Below are positions 45,157 through 53,537 of a stretch of DNA of 64,000 nt, piece after piece. The position numbers were made by a program, and so were the translations under genes. The stretch lies in contig NZ_QKVK01000001.1 in assembly GCF_003234965.1 (NCBI RefSeq), forward strand, positions 1 through 64,000, given 5' to 3'. The DNA comes from Aestuariivirga litoralis. Its GTDB lineage: Bacteria; Pseudomonadota; Alphaproteobacteria; Rhizobiales; Aestuariivirgaceae. The notes under the pieces were generated by a model that made no database searches, was not told where the DNA came from, and was given only the letters and a program-made list of their open reading frames with translations. Each line of letters begins with the position of its first letter. The first letter of the stretch is position 1.

Positions 45157-46023
45157 ATGGAACAAGCCCTGTCTACGCCGCCCATCTGGCTGCGTGTCCT
45201 GCAATTTCCGCTGACTCGACTGATCGTGCTGGGCGGCATCGTGTTCTACATGATGGCTTGGACGGAAGGGAAGATCATCGCCTTCAAGGACAGTCCGCTC
45301 ACCGGTGTTGCGATTGCCGTCGCAATGGCCGTGGCCATCATGGTCTTCTATGCCGCCTGGGGAAAAGTCATCGAGCGGCGTGAGGTCACCGAATTGTCGT
45401 TGCCGGGTGCCGGCCGCGAATTCGCTATCGGTGCGCTGGTCGGCACCGCGCTCTATACGGCCTGCGTGCTGCTGCTGATGGTGCTCGGCATGTACAAGAT
45501 CGAAGGGCTGAACCCTCTGTCCATCATGATTCCCGGCATTGCGATGGCCGTCAAATCGGCAGTGTTCGAGGAACTGGTGTTTCGCGGCATCCTGTTCGGC
45601 TCGGTCGAGGCCATGGCTGGCAGTTGGATCGCGATCATCATTTCATCTCTCGTCTTTGGCTTTATCCATCTGCTCAATCCCTCCGCCACCATTGGCGGTG
45701 CTGTCTACATCTGCATCGAAGCCGGTCTGCTGTTCTCAGCGGCCTATATGGTCACGCGGCGCCTGTGGATGGCGATGGGCCTCCACATGCTGTGGAATTA
45801 TGTTCAGTCGGGGGTGTTCTCCGGCATCGTGTCGGGTGGCGTCATGATGCCCGGCCTGTTCAAGACCCAGGTGGAGGGGCCAGATTTCGTGACGGGTGGT
45901 TCCTTCGGCATGGAAGAGTCGCTTGGTGCGCTGATCTTCTGCACGGGCGCCGGCATTGTCATGCTGCTGATTGCGATGCGTCGCGGCCACATGCTGCCCC
46001 CACCGTGGAAGCGCAAGGGGTGA
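45157..46023 (+). CDS. CPBP-family intramembrane metalloprotease
   Basis: The 288-residue protein has seven or eight hydrophobic helices and the CPBP (Abi) glutamate motif VFEELVFRGILFG near residue 138. FGFIHLLNP and MGLHMLWNYVQSG supply the later histidines. CPBP proteins are membrane proteases of the Rce1 type; some give self-immunity to bacteriocins. The ATG at 45157 follows AGGGGAA. It is the last gene of the envelope/proteolysis cluster and lies 41 bases after the S33 peptidase. Confidence 0.88.
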   Translation: MEQALSTPPIWLRVLQFPLTRLIVLGGIVFYMMAWTEGKIIAFKDSPLTGVAIAVAMAVAIMVFYAAWGKVIERREVTELSLPGAGREFAIGALVGTALYTACVLLLMVLGMYKIEGLNPLSIMIPGIAMAVKSAVFEELVFRGILFGSVEAMAGSWIAIIISSLVFGFIHLLNPSATIGGAVYICIEAGLLFSAAYMVTRRLWMAMGLHMLWNYVQSGVFSGIVSGGVMMPGLFKTQVEGPDFVTGGSFGMEESLGALIFCTGAGIVMLLIAMRRGHMLPPPWKRKG

Positions 46024-46346
46024 CGGCGACAGCCCGCTGACAGAGCGAAGGGTGAGGGCCGCACATTTCGCAGGAATTGCTGAAACTGCGCGGACACTGA
46101 ACGGGAGCAGCATGCGGAGTTGCACTTCAACGGCCCGGTCATTTCAAAGATCAATGTCAAATGTCGCACCCTTCGGGGGTTCGACACTCGTGGATAGCGG
46201 CCCTCAGGTAGAGACTAGACCGGTTTGGATCTCGGCGCGGGATTCGAACTCAGTTGATTTTCGGACCCAACAATATCAATGACTTAATCACGGAGAGAGT
46301 TAGCTGCCGGACTCTCTCCCTCCGTCGGGAGGTAGCCTCAAGTCGT
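46024..46346. other. Gap between convergent genes
   Basis: This 323-base stretch has no credible gene. A GGATTCGAACT segment at 46239-46249 resembles a tRNA T-loop but has no matching arms. A 9-bp inverted repeat near the right end is listed separately. Confidence 0.4.
46292..46319 (-). terminator. Terminator-like hairpin after the 46347 gene
   Basis: GGAGAGAGT at 46292-46300 and ACTCTCTCC at 46311-46319 form a perfect 9-bp stem with a 10-base loop. It lies 27 bases after the stop of the minus-strand gene at 46347-46871. There is no T run, so it may be a processing or attenuation hairpin, or a dyad binding site, rather than an intrinsic terminator. Confidence 0.4.
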
Positions 46347-46871
46347 CTACTCAGAAAACCCCGACGAAACGAATTCACTGGCGGGACTGGCGGGGAGGTA
46401 GTTGTTAAGGACGCGTTCGATTGCTTGTTGCGGTGAGGGCGAGTCAACTTGCCTTGCAATCCAATTCTCAAGTCGTGCCTTCAACGCCGTGGGCAACTTC
46501 ATCGAAATCGCCTCGTCCTTTGAATTGGACGGCTTCTTTGCAGTAACATGTTCAGTGCGCTTCTCGACCCGGAACAGCGGGGCGAGCTTCTTGAAGTATC
46601 CGTCGCTCGTCTCCATCCAGTAATTGTTCGGGTGGGGACCAGCGCGGTCTGACTTCTTCACGACGAAATCGTCTAGGTTTTTGTATCGCCTGGTTTTGCG
46701 CACGAGGCTGTTGAGAACGCACACGACACTCTGGCGCGCGTATCTGGGGCGCCTCTCTTGCTCCGGATAGTGCTTCTCAACGATCTCCAAGGACGTCAAT
46801 TCATTGCCACTCGCCTTGCGCAGAATTTCCAGCAGGCGCTTTTCATTCACCGTATAGCTCGCGTTACTCAT
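46347..46871 (-). CDS. Hypothetical protein with a winged-helix-like N terminus
   Basis: The 174-residue protein begins MSNASYTVNEKRLLEILRKA and has a pattern (ELTSLEIVEKHY, then ARQSVVCVLNSLVRKTRRYK) that looks like a winged-helix fold for DNA binding. The C-terminal segment SMKLPTALKARLENWIARQV resembles a ribbon-helix-helix unit. It may be a regulator of the island. The GTG/ATG choice is settled by GGAG upstream of the ATG at 46871. Family unknown to me. Confidence 0.62.
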   Translation of the reverse strand: MSNASYTVNEKRLLEILRKASGNELTSLEIVEKHYPEQERRPRYARQSVVCVLNSLVRKTRRYKNLDDFVVKKSDRAGPHPNNYWMETSDGYFKKLAPLFRVEKRTEHVTAKKPSNSKDEAISMKLPTALKARLENWIARQVDSPSPQQAIERVLNNYLPASPASEFVSSGFSE

Positions 46872-46980
46872 TTGGGGGGGCTCCAGTTTAGCATTTCGCC
46901 CGGGTTGGGCAGGCTGCAATTGGGATAAATCACCTATTCAAGGTATGGGTAGTTCGAGCCTCTTTTACAAGATCTGCCCT

Positions 46981-47172
46981 TCATTTCGTCTCCTTCAGGA
47001 GACGTTTGATCTCTTGTTCCGCTGTCCATGGAGCATGGTCCCACCCGTAACGCATGTATTTTCCGATCCGCACTTGACCATCGATCTCTAGCTGGACGGT
47101 TAGATACTCACCATTCTGCTCGATCTGGACAACGCGGGGTCGTCGGCCAGAGGAGAGTGCCTTACGTGACAT
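46981..47172 (-). CDS. Small hypothetical basic protein
   Basis: The 63-residue protein begins MSRKALSSGRRPRVVQIEQN and then shows beta-type segments (YLTVQLEIDGQVRIGKYMRY) and a short C-terminal helix ending LLKETK. It may bind nucleic acid. The ATG at 47172 is preceded by AGGAG at seven bases, which overrides the longer frame reaching 47469. It is divergent from the gene at 47558, with the 9-bp repeat array between them. Confidence 0.6.
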   Translation of the reverse strand: MSRKALSSGRRPRVVQIEQNGEYLTVQLEIDGQVRIGKYMRYGWDHAPWTAEQEIKRLLKETK

Positions 47173-47289
47173 AGGGAAACTCCTGTTTAGCTGTTCGCCG
47201 TCTGTCGGCAGGCCGCAAGTGGGTTTAAATCGCCTGCTTATTAGATGGCTGCAACAGGTCCCGATTTCAATGCCCTTGGCGCTGGTGGT

Positions 47290-47429
47290 TGGGGAATGTT
47301 GGGAATGTGGGGAATGTTTTATACGGCTGCCTCCGCCGGAATTCTGATTTCGGGCTGCTAGGCTGTAAAATTGAAAAACTGCCGACAATGAACCTCGGTA
47401 AACTTTCCCCACTTTCCCCACTTTCCCCA
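47290..47429. repeat. Two facing arrays of 9-bp repeats
   Basis: Three tandem units close to TGGGGAATG occupy 47290-47316 (the middle one is TTGGGAATG). Three perfect tandem CTTTCCCCA units occupy 47403-47429, and these are the complement orientation of TGGGGAAAG. The arrays face each other across 86 bases in the 385-base gap between divergent genes. Iterated facing sites are typical of operators, replication iterons or recombinase arm sites; which applies here is not known. Confidence 0.8.
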
Positions 47430-47557
47430 CCGCCGCCATTCGTTGGCACGCCGACCATTCAGAGAACACTCAAAATCTGGTATGGTGACGTTTTCCACAA
47501 AGGCATTTGGAATTAAGGCGAATCTGTAAAACTCCCACTTTATTTCGGTGATGAGCG

Positions 47558-48274
47558 ATGTCTGGAACAGGAAAGAAACGCCGACTTCCGGTCATTGAAG
47601 ATGGTCACACCCTAGATCTGGGCGACCTACGTCGGCAGGGTCTGCTGCGGGTAGACGGGATCAGCAGGACAGCAACTGTTCAGTGGCGTTCGGGACTATC
47701 GCCGAAACCTACCCTAGAAGTGGCCGTGACTTGCTTCGCCACACCAGAGTATGGCTGGATGGAACTCCGTTATAAACTGTCCAAGAGGGACGGAAGCAGT
47801 ATCGAAATGCACGAGCGTATTCATCTGTTACCACGCCCCCAGCCTTACGGCGGCTACCGGGTTCTCGCAAAGTGCCCCTTTTCGGGTCGGGCATGCCGCT
47901 GTTTGCACCTTCTGAACGGGGCCACCCGCTTCCAGTCGCGCCACGGCTACCAGACTAAACCGCAGCATAGGTCACAGAGTTTGACGCTGCATCAACGGCT
48001 CTTGAGGTGGCGGCACAGCATTGCTGAGAAACTTCTTCGGAACCAACATCAGGCGGTCCGAGACGTAATCGACGGGTCGGACGTTCCACCTCGGCCTAAG
48101 GGAATGCACGTGAAGACCTATATGAGACTGGCTGCGCGCTGGCGGCTACACAACCAGATGGCTGATGTTGCCTTTGAGCGATGGCAGGAGAAGAACTGGG
48201 GGCAAAGTGGAGTTCCTAATGCCAGTGAAATGGAAGCTCTCTATGCGGACACTGTGCGGACACAAAACAATTAA
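47558..48274 (+). CDS. Hypothetical protein near the right island edge
   Basis: The 238-residue protein has a beta-rich N-terminal half (TLEVAVTCFATPEYGWMELR), a cysteine cluster CPFSGRACRCLHL that could bind metal, and a helical basic C-terminal half (LTLHQRLLRWRHSIAEKLLR). I do not recognise a named family. The ATG is at 47558, with the 9-bp repeat arrays upstream. It is the last gene before the tRNA-Arg fragment, so it is probably part of the mobile element. Confidence 0.65.
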   Translation: MSGTGKKRRLPVIEDGHTLDLGDLRRQGLLRVDGISRTATVQWRSGLSPKPTLEVAVTCFATPEYGWMELRYKLSKRDGSSIEMHERIHLLPRPQPYGGYRVLAKCPFSGRACRCLHLLNGATRFQSRHGYQTKPQHRSQSLTLHQRLLRWRHSIAEKLLRNQHQAVRDVIDGSDVPPRPKGMHVKTYMRLAARWRLHNQMADVAFERWQEKNWGQSGVPNASEMEALYADTVRTQNN

Positions 48275-48328
48275 GCTCCTCGCCGAGAGCATCGGTCGGT
48301 AGCAACTTCTTGCAATACCTAGAGAGTT

Positions 48329-48383
48329 TGGCGCGCCCGACAGGATTCGAACCCATGACCCCCAGATTCGTAGTCTGGTGCCC
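48329..48383 (-). pseudogene. 3' half of tRNA-Arg(ACG), probable attachment-site remnant
   Basis: Read on the minus strand the segment gives an intact anticodon arm, CCAGACTACGAATCTGG with anticodon ACG, a T-arm with loop TTCGAAT, and the acceptor end CGGGCGC-G-CCA. The 5' acceptor strand and D-arm are missing; the sequence before the anticodon arm is unrelated. The T-stem has two wobble pairs. A tRNA 3' end without its 5' half is the usual scar of integration at a tRNA gene. Confidence 0.8.
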
Positions 48384-48498
48384 AATTGGTGGTTAAGTCC
48401 CAGCTACCTATCTATTACCTGAAAATAGCTCTTCGCAAGCATACCCTAAAGTTAGGGAACAGTTATAGCGCATTATCTCGCACCTTTCGATTTTGCTT

Positions 48499-48518
48499 GC
48501 TCCGTCAGCGGGAGAAGA
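48499..48518. repeat. Right copy of the 20-bp island-edge repeat
   Basis: GCTCCGTCAGCGGGAGAAGA matches 16806-16825 with one mismatch in direct orientation. Between the two copies lie about 31.7 kb containing the integrase, the recombinases and most of the atypical DNA. A similar palindrome occurs again near 48590, so the repeat may belong to a dispersed family. Confidence 0.45.
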
Positions 48519-48622
48519 GGGGAATACACGATCGCCTCGGTGGTTGATCTCGCTTCCCCTCACCTACCCCGACTGCGTTGGGGCCTCCTCCTCACCCGCT
48601 GAAGCGGGAGAGGACGACTAGG

Positions 48623-49483
48623 TCACGCACGCGACAGCAGCTCCGCCAGCACCGGGTTGGGAAAGCGCCGCTCGCGCGTGACGGCGAGGAAATGCTCGCG
48701 GATGCCGTCGAGCTGGGCCACCTCGGCGAGGAGGCCGGAGGTGAGTTCGTCGCGCACCACGATGGGCGGGATGACGGCGAGGCCCGCATCCTCGCGCGCC
48801 AGAAGACGCAGCATGGCCATGTCATCCGCCTCCGCTGCGATGTGAGGCGTGACGGCGTAACGCGCCATCAGCGCATCGAAGGCGGAGCGCAGTGCCGAGT
48901 CCTTGGCGGGAAGCACGAGCGCCTCCTCACGCAGCAGGCTCTGCATGTCGCGCGTGCCCACCCGCCGCGGCGTGCCGATGAGGCTTACCGGCTGTTCGCC
49001 GATCTGGTGCACGAGCCAGGGTGTCTCCGCCTCGCGCGGCGGGGCGAGATTGGTGAGCACCACGTCGAGGGCCAGCGAGTCGAGCTCGCGCAGCAGTTCC
49101 GCCTGGCTCCCTGAGCGCAGGATCACCTCCACCTCGCGGCGGCCCACCAGCGGGCGAAGGAACTCCATCTGGAAATTGCGCGACAGTGTTGCCAGCGCGC
49201 CGACGCGCAGCGCGCGGCGGGCATTGCCGGTCTCGCGCATCACGGCGGCGAGATCCTCCGCTGTGCGGAAGATCGCATCGGCATGGTCCAGCGCGATGCG
49301 GCCCGCCTCGGTGAGGACGAGGTTGCGGCCCCGGCGCTCGAAGAGGTCATGACCTAGCGAGGCCTCCAGCGCCTTGATCTGGGTCGAGAGGGCCGATTGC
49401 GACAGGTTCAGCCGCCGGGCGGCCCCGGTGAGGGTGCCGTCCGCCGCCACGGCGCGGAACAGGCGGAGATGGTGCAGGTTCAT
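48623..49483 (-). CDS. LysR-family regulator divergent from dabB
   Basis: The 286-residue protein has the LysR N-terminal domain (LHHLRLFRAVAADGTLTGAA, then RRLNLSQSALSTQIKALEAS) and the effector domain (LRVGALATLSRNFQMEFLRP, then LLAREDAGLAVIPPIVVRDE). The ATG at 49483 starts the domain. It is divergent from dabB across 100 bases, the classic LysR control layout. It probably regulates the carbon-transport operon, perhaps like CbbR or CcmR, though the exact signal cannot be read from sequence. Confidence 0.9.
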   Translation of the reverse strand: MNLHHLRLFRAVAADGTLTGAARRLNLSQSALSTQIKALEASLGHDLFERRGRNLVLTEAGRIALDHADAIFRTAEDLAAVMRETGNARRALRVGALATLSRNFQMEFLRPLVGRREVEVILRSGSQAELLRELDSLALDVVLTNLAPPREAETPWLVHQIGEQPVSLIGTPRRVGTRDMQSLLREEALVLPAKDSALRSAFDALMARYAVTPHIAAEADDMAMLRLLAREDAGLAVIPPIVVRDELTSGLLAEVAQLDGIREHFLAVTRERRFPNPVLAELLSRA

Positions 49484-49583
49484 GAACCATCTATAAAACA
49501 GAACGACATTCCGCAAAAGATGTAATTTCATAGAAGCGAGATAGAGCATATCCCTTCGGACATCCCCGGAACGGAGTCGACCG

Positions 49584-51143
49584 ATGAACGCGCTTCCCCC
49601 GCTCACTGCCTTTGCCCCGCTCGTGCTGCTGGCCGTTGCAGCGCTGGGCCTGATCAACCCCGGCCGCCGGCCCGGCCTGTTCCCCCGCATCGCGGAGGGG
49701 GCGGCCCTTGCTGCGCTGGCGCTGGCGCTTGCCGGGCTGGTGCAATTGCTGTGGACCGGCCCCGCGACGCCGAGCCTCGGCAGCGGGGCGGCACTGCTGG
49801 CCCTGCGGCTCGATGCGGTGAGCGTCTCCATGGCACTGCTCGTCAGCTTCGTCGGCTGGATCGTGGTGCGCTATGCGCGCACCTATCTCGACGGCGAGGC
49901 GCGCGAGGGGCGCTTCCACGGGCTGATGCTGGCAACGCTCGCCGCAGTGCTGGTGCTGGTGCAAGCGGGAAGCCTGGGCGTGGTCGTGCTCGGCTTCATC
50001 GCCATCGGCGTCGTGCTGCGCCAGCTCCTGCTGTTCTACCCCGCGCGTGCCGAGGCGCGCCGCGCGGCGGCCAAGTTCTCGCTCGTCTGGGGTGCGGGTG
50101 ACGTGGCGCTCGTGATTGCCGCGCTGCTGATCGGCGTCAGCCTCGGCACGGCGAGCCTCGCCGAAATCGGGGCGAAGGCTGCCAGTGGCCTGCCGCTCGC
50201 GGCGGACATCGGCGTTGCCTTCCTGGTGCTGGCCGCGGCGCTGAAGACGGCCGCCTTCCCGCTCCATGGCTGGCTGACGGAAGTGATGGAGGCACCCACT
50301 CCGGTCTCGGCCCTGCTCCATGCCGGCATCATCAATTCGGGCGGCGTGCTGCTGATCGCACTGGCACCCCTGGTGCAGGCGAGCACCGGCGCCATGGCGG
50401 CGCTGGTGATGATCGGCGGCCTCACGGCGCTGTTCGGTGCAGCGGTGATGCTGACGCAGAGCGCGGTGAAGACCGCACTCGCCTGGTCTACCGTCGCGCA
50501 GATGGGCTTCATGCTGCTGCAGTGTGGCCTCGGGCTGTGGACACTGGCGCTGCTCCATATCGTGGCGCATTCGCTCTACAAGGCACACGCCTTCCTTTCC
50601 TCCGGTGGCGCGGTGCGCGCCGTCGCCGCGGTGGGGCGGCCGGGTCCCGTCGCGGTGCCCGGCGTCGCGGCGGTGGCCAAGGCCTTCCTGCTGGCGCTCA
50701 TGCTCTTCGCCATCGTGGCGAGCTTGTTCTCGCTGGTGGCGCCGAAGTCGCCGCAGTCACTGGCCCTGGGTGCGATCCTGATCTTCGGTGTCGCCTACCT
50801 TGTGGCGCAAGGCTTGGCCGATGCCGCACCGCGCGCGCTCACCCTGCGCACGGCGCTGGCCTCCACCGCAGCGGCGGTCGCCTATTTCAGCTTCCAGCTG
50901 ATCGCGCATGCGCTGTGGGGCACGAGCCTGCCGCAGCCGCCGGAGGCGGGGCCGCTGGAATGGGCGCTGATCGTGCTGGCGCTCGTCTCCTTCGGCATCG
51001 TGGCGGTGGCACAGGCGCTGTTCCCGCTCTGGGCGCACCACCCGGCAACCGCGGGCCTGCGCGTCCACCTCGCCAACGGCCTTTACCTCAACGCGCTGCT
51101 CGACCGGGCGACCGGCGGCTTCCGCGCCACCCGCGCTGCCTGA
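49584..51143 (+). CDS. dabB: DabB, membrane subunit of the inorganic-carbon transporter
   Basis: The 519-residue integral membrane protein belongs to the proton-conducting NuoL/MrpA family. It has about 13 hydrophobic helices and the hallmark segment FPLHGWLTEVMEAPTPVSAL, then LHAGIINSGG near residues 230-260. HSLYKAHAFLSSGG supplies the conserved Lys and His. Beside a DUF2309 protein this combination defines DabA/DabB, an energy-coupled system that accumulates bicarbonate inside the cell. dabA follows after 15 bases. The start ATG is at 49584. Confidence 0.93.
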   Translation: MNALPPLTAFAPLVLLAVAALGLINPGRRPGLFPRIAEGAALAALALALAGLVQLLWTGPATPSLGSGAALLALRLDAVSVSMALLVSFVGWIVVRYARTYLDGEAREGRFHGLMLATLAAVLVLVQAGSLGVVVLGFIAIGVVLRQLLLFYPARAEARRAAAKFSLVWGAGDVALVIAALLIGVSLGTASLAEIGAKAASGLPLAADIGVAFLVLAAALKTAAFPLHGWLTEVMEAPTPVSALLHAGIINSGGVLLIALAPLVQASTGAMAALVMIGGLTALFGAAVMLTQSAVKTALAWSTVAQMGFMLLQCGLGLWTLALLHIVAHSLYKAHAFLSSGGAVRAVAAVGRPGPVAVPGVAAVAKAFLLALMLFAIVASLFSLVAPKSPQSLALGAILIFGVAYLVAQGLADAAPRALTLRTALASTAAAVAYFSFQLIAHALWGTSLPQPPEAGPLEWALIVLALVSFGIVAVAQALFPLWAHHPATAGLRVHLANGLYLNALLDRATGGFRATRAA

Positions 51144-51158
51144 CACAGGAGACGACCG

Positions 51159-53537
51159 ATGTTCATGATGCATCCGCAGTTCGCACCAGCCCAGGTCAAC
51201 AGCCTGCTCAAGGCTGCAGAAGATGCCGCGCGGGCGATCCCGCCGGCCTTTCCGCTCACCGCCACGGTGGCGGTGAACCCGTTCCTCGGCCAGACCGGCA
51301 AGGACCTCGCGACGACGGCAGCGCTGATGGCGCGTGTCGCCGGCATCCGCGTGAACCTGCCGCGCAGCGACCATGCCGCGAAGCTGCGCGCCGGCGAGAT
51401 CACCGATGCCGACCTCACCGCAGCGCTCGCCGCCGCGGCTTCGCCGCTGAAGCCCCGCGACGTCGCCGCGCTCAAGGCGCTGATCGCTGTCGAGCGCGCC
51501 GCACCGCAGGCGCTGCCGACCATGGCGGAGCTTGCCACGCGGGCCGACGGTACCGATTGGCCCGGCGTCATCGCCCGCGCCATCGGGCTGTGGGCGGCCG
51601 GTCACTTCGACCGCGGCCAGGCGCTGTGGTCGCCCGCACCGGGGCTGAGCACCTATGCCGCCTGGCGCGCCTGGGCGGTGCATGACCTGACGCCTGAGAT
51701 CGCCGGCCTCACCGGCTTCTGCTCACATGTGGCGGAAGCGCCCGACACGGCGGAGCGCGCCATCCTGCGCGCCGCCCAGAGCCTCGGCCTCACCGAGGCA
51801 TCAGCTGGCACCGCCTTCCACCGCCTGCTCGTCGACCTCGGCGGCTGGGCGCAGCATGCGCGCTGGCTGTTATGGGAGGCGGAGCTGAAGGGGGCGACCG
51901 ACGCGACGCTGACCGACCTCCTGGCCATCCGCCTGATCTGGGAAGAGGCGTTGCTGGCGCACCGGCCCTATCTCGCCGGCACCTGGCAGCAGGTGACGGA
52001 GGCCCATGCCGCGCCCGTCATGGCGTCGGCCGACGACGTGGCGGATGCGATCCTGCAGGAGGCGGCCGAACGCGCGCAGCAACGCCAGATGGCCGCGGCG
52101 CTTGTCAACGCACACGCCGCGAAGGAACGCCCCTCGCTGCAGGCGGCCTTCTGCATCGACGTGCGCTCCGAGGTGTTCCGCCGCGCGCTGGAGGCGGTGG
52201 ATCCCAGCGTCGAGACCATCGGCTTCGCTGGCTTCTTCGGCCTGCCCGTCAGGCACCGGCCACATGGCACCGAGCTGACGGAGGCGCATCTGCCCGTGCT
52301 GCTGAACCCCGCACTCACCTCGACCGGGCACGGCAGTGAAACGTCCGAGACCGAGGCGCGCATCGCGGCGCGCGCGGTCAGGGCCTGGGGGCGCTTCCGG
52401 CAGGCGGCGGTCTCGTCCTTCGCCTTCGTCGAGGCGGCGGGGCCAGCCTATGCGGGCAAGCTCGTCAAGGATGCCCTCGCCCTCGGCGGCAAGGCGGAAA
52501 CGCCCGAGCCCGCGCCCCGCATCGAGGGCGGCCTGACGGCGGAGGCCAAGGCCGCCACCGCCGCCGCGGTGCTGAAGGCGATGAGCCTCACCACCGGCCA
52601 CGCGCCGCTGGTGCTGCTGCTCGGCCATGGCGCACAGGTGACCAACAACCCGCATGAAAGCGCCTATCACTGCGGCGCCTGCGGCGGCCATACGGGCGAG
52701 GTCTCCGCAAGGCTGCTGGCGCAGCTGCTCAATGACGCCGAGACGCGCGCAGGCCTCGCGGCCCATGGCATCAGCCTGCCGGACGACACGCTCTTCGTCG
52801 CGGGCCTGCACGATACGACGACGGACCAGATCACGCTCTATGAGGACGGCTTCGGGCCCGCACAGTCGGCGCGCCTCGCTGTGCCGCGGCAGCTGCTCCT
52901 CAGGGCGGCGGAGATGGCCCGGGCCGAGCGGGCGTTGCGGCTGCCCGGCGCCACCGCGGCCACCATCACCCGGCGGGCGCTGAACTGGGCGGAGGTGCGG
53001 CCCGAATGGGGCCTCGCCGGCTGCGCGGCCTTCATCGCGGCACCACGCCGCGTGACGGCCCGGGCAGACCTCGGCGGACGGAGCTTCCTGCACAGCTACG
53101 ACTGGCAGGCCGACAAGGGTTTCGCGACGCTGGAACTGATCATCACCGCGCCCGTCGTCGTCGCCAGCTGGATCAGCCTGCAGTATTATGGCTCGGCGGT
53201 GGCGCCCGACGTCTTCGGCGGCGGCAACAAGCTCATTCACAACGTGGTGGGCGGCATCGGCGTGCTGCAGGGCAATGGCGGCACTCTGCGGGCGGGGCTT
53301 CCGTGGCAGGCGGTGCATGACGGGGCGAAGCTGGTGCACGAACCCCTGCGCCTGAGTGTCATGATCGAGGCGCCGCAGGAGGCGATCGGCGTGGTGCTGG
53401 CCAGGCACCCGCAAGTCGCGGCCCTCTTCGACAATGGCTGGCTGCACCTCCTTGCGCTGAAGGATGGCGCCGTCGCGGCCCGCTACCGCCCCGGCGGCAG
53501 CTGGGAGCAGCTGACCGAAACGCGCCACGTGGCATGA
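51159..53537 (+). CDS. dabA: DabA, carbonic-anhydrase-like subunit (DUF2309)
   Basis: The 792-residue protein is a DUF2309 (DabA) protein. The zinc-site motifs are present: Cys and Asp in AAFCIDVRSEVFR near residues 329-333, and His and Cys in ESAYHCGACGGHTGEVS near 504-510. This beta-carbonic-anhydrase-like site is thought to hydrate CO2 in one direction, driven by ion flow through DabB. The length is within the family range. The gene ends ATGA with the next start, so expression is coupled. Confidence 0.94.
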   Translation: MFMMHPQFAPAQVNSLLKAAEDAARAIPPAFPLTATVAVNPFLGQTGKDLATTAALMARVAGIRVNLPRSDHAAKLRAGEITDADLTAALAAAASPLKPRDVAALKALIAVERAAPQALPTMAELATRADGTDWPGVIARAIGLWAAGHFDRGQALWSPAPGLSTYAAWRAWAVHDLTPEIAGLTGFCSHVAEAPDTAERAILRAAQSLGLTEASAGTAFHRLLVDLGGWAQHARWLLWEAELKGATDATLTDLLAIRLIWEEALLAHRPYLAGTWQQVTEAHAAPVMASADDVADAILQEAAERAQQRQMAAALVNAHAAKERPSLQAAFCIDVRSEVFRRALEAVDPSVETIGFAGFFGLPVRHRPHGTELTEAHLPVLLNPALTSTGHGSETSETEARIAARAVRAWGRFRQAAVSSFAFVEAAGPAYAGKLVKDALALGGKAETPEPAPRIEGGLTAEAKAATAAAVLKAMSLTTGHAPLVLLLGHGAQVTNNPHESAYHCGACGGHTGEVSARLLAQLLNDAETRAGLAAHGISLPDDTLFVAGLHDTTTDQITLYEDGFGPAQSARLAVPRQLLLRAAEMARAERALRLPGATAATITRRALNWAEVRPEWGLAGCAAFIAAPRRVTARADLGGRSFLHSYDWQADKGFATLELIITAPVVVASWISLQYYGSAVAPDVFGGGNKLIHNVVGGIGVLQGNGGTLRAGLPWQAVHDGAKLVHEPLRLSVMIEAPQEAIGVVLARHPQVAALFDNGWLHLLALKDGAVAARYRPGGSWEQLTETRHVA

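Larger units (their letters stand above)
48275..48622. other. Right edge of the island
   Basis: This 348-base stretch has no protein gene. It carries the 3' tRNA-Arg fragment, the right 20-bp edge repeat and, at about 48590-48613, another CCCGCT/AGCGGG palindrome after the LysR-type gene. The last one may act as that gene's terminator hairpin. Confidence 0.55.

Noticed and set aside
46225-46252. A tRNA T-loop-like GGATTCGAACT segment that could be another attachment site.
   Set aside because: The 5' half of the T-stem does not pair, and no acceptor or anticodon arm is present.
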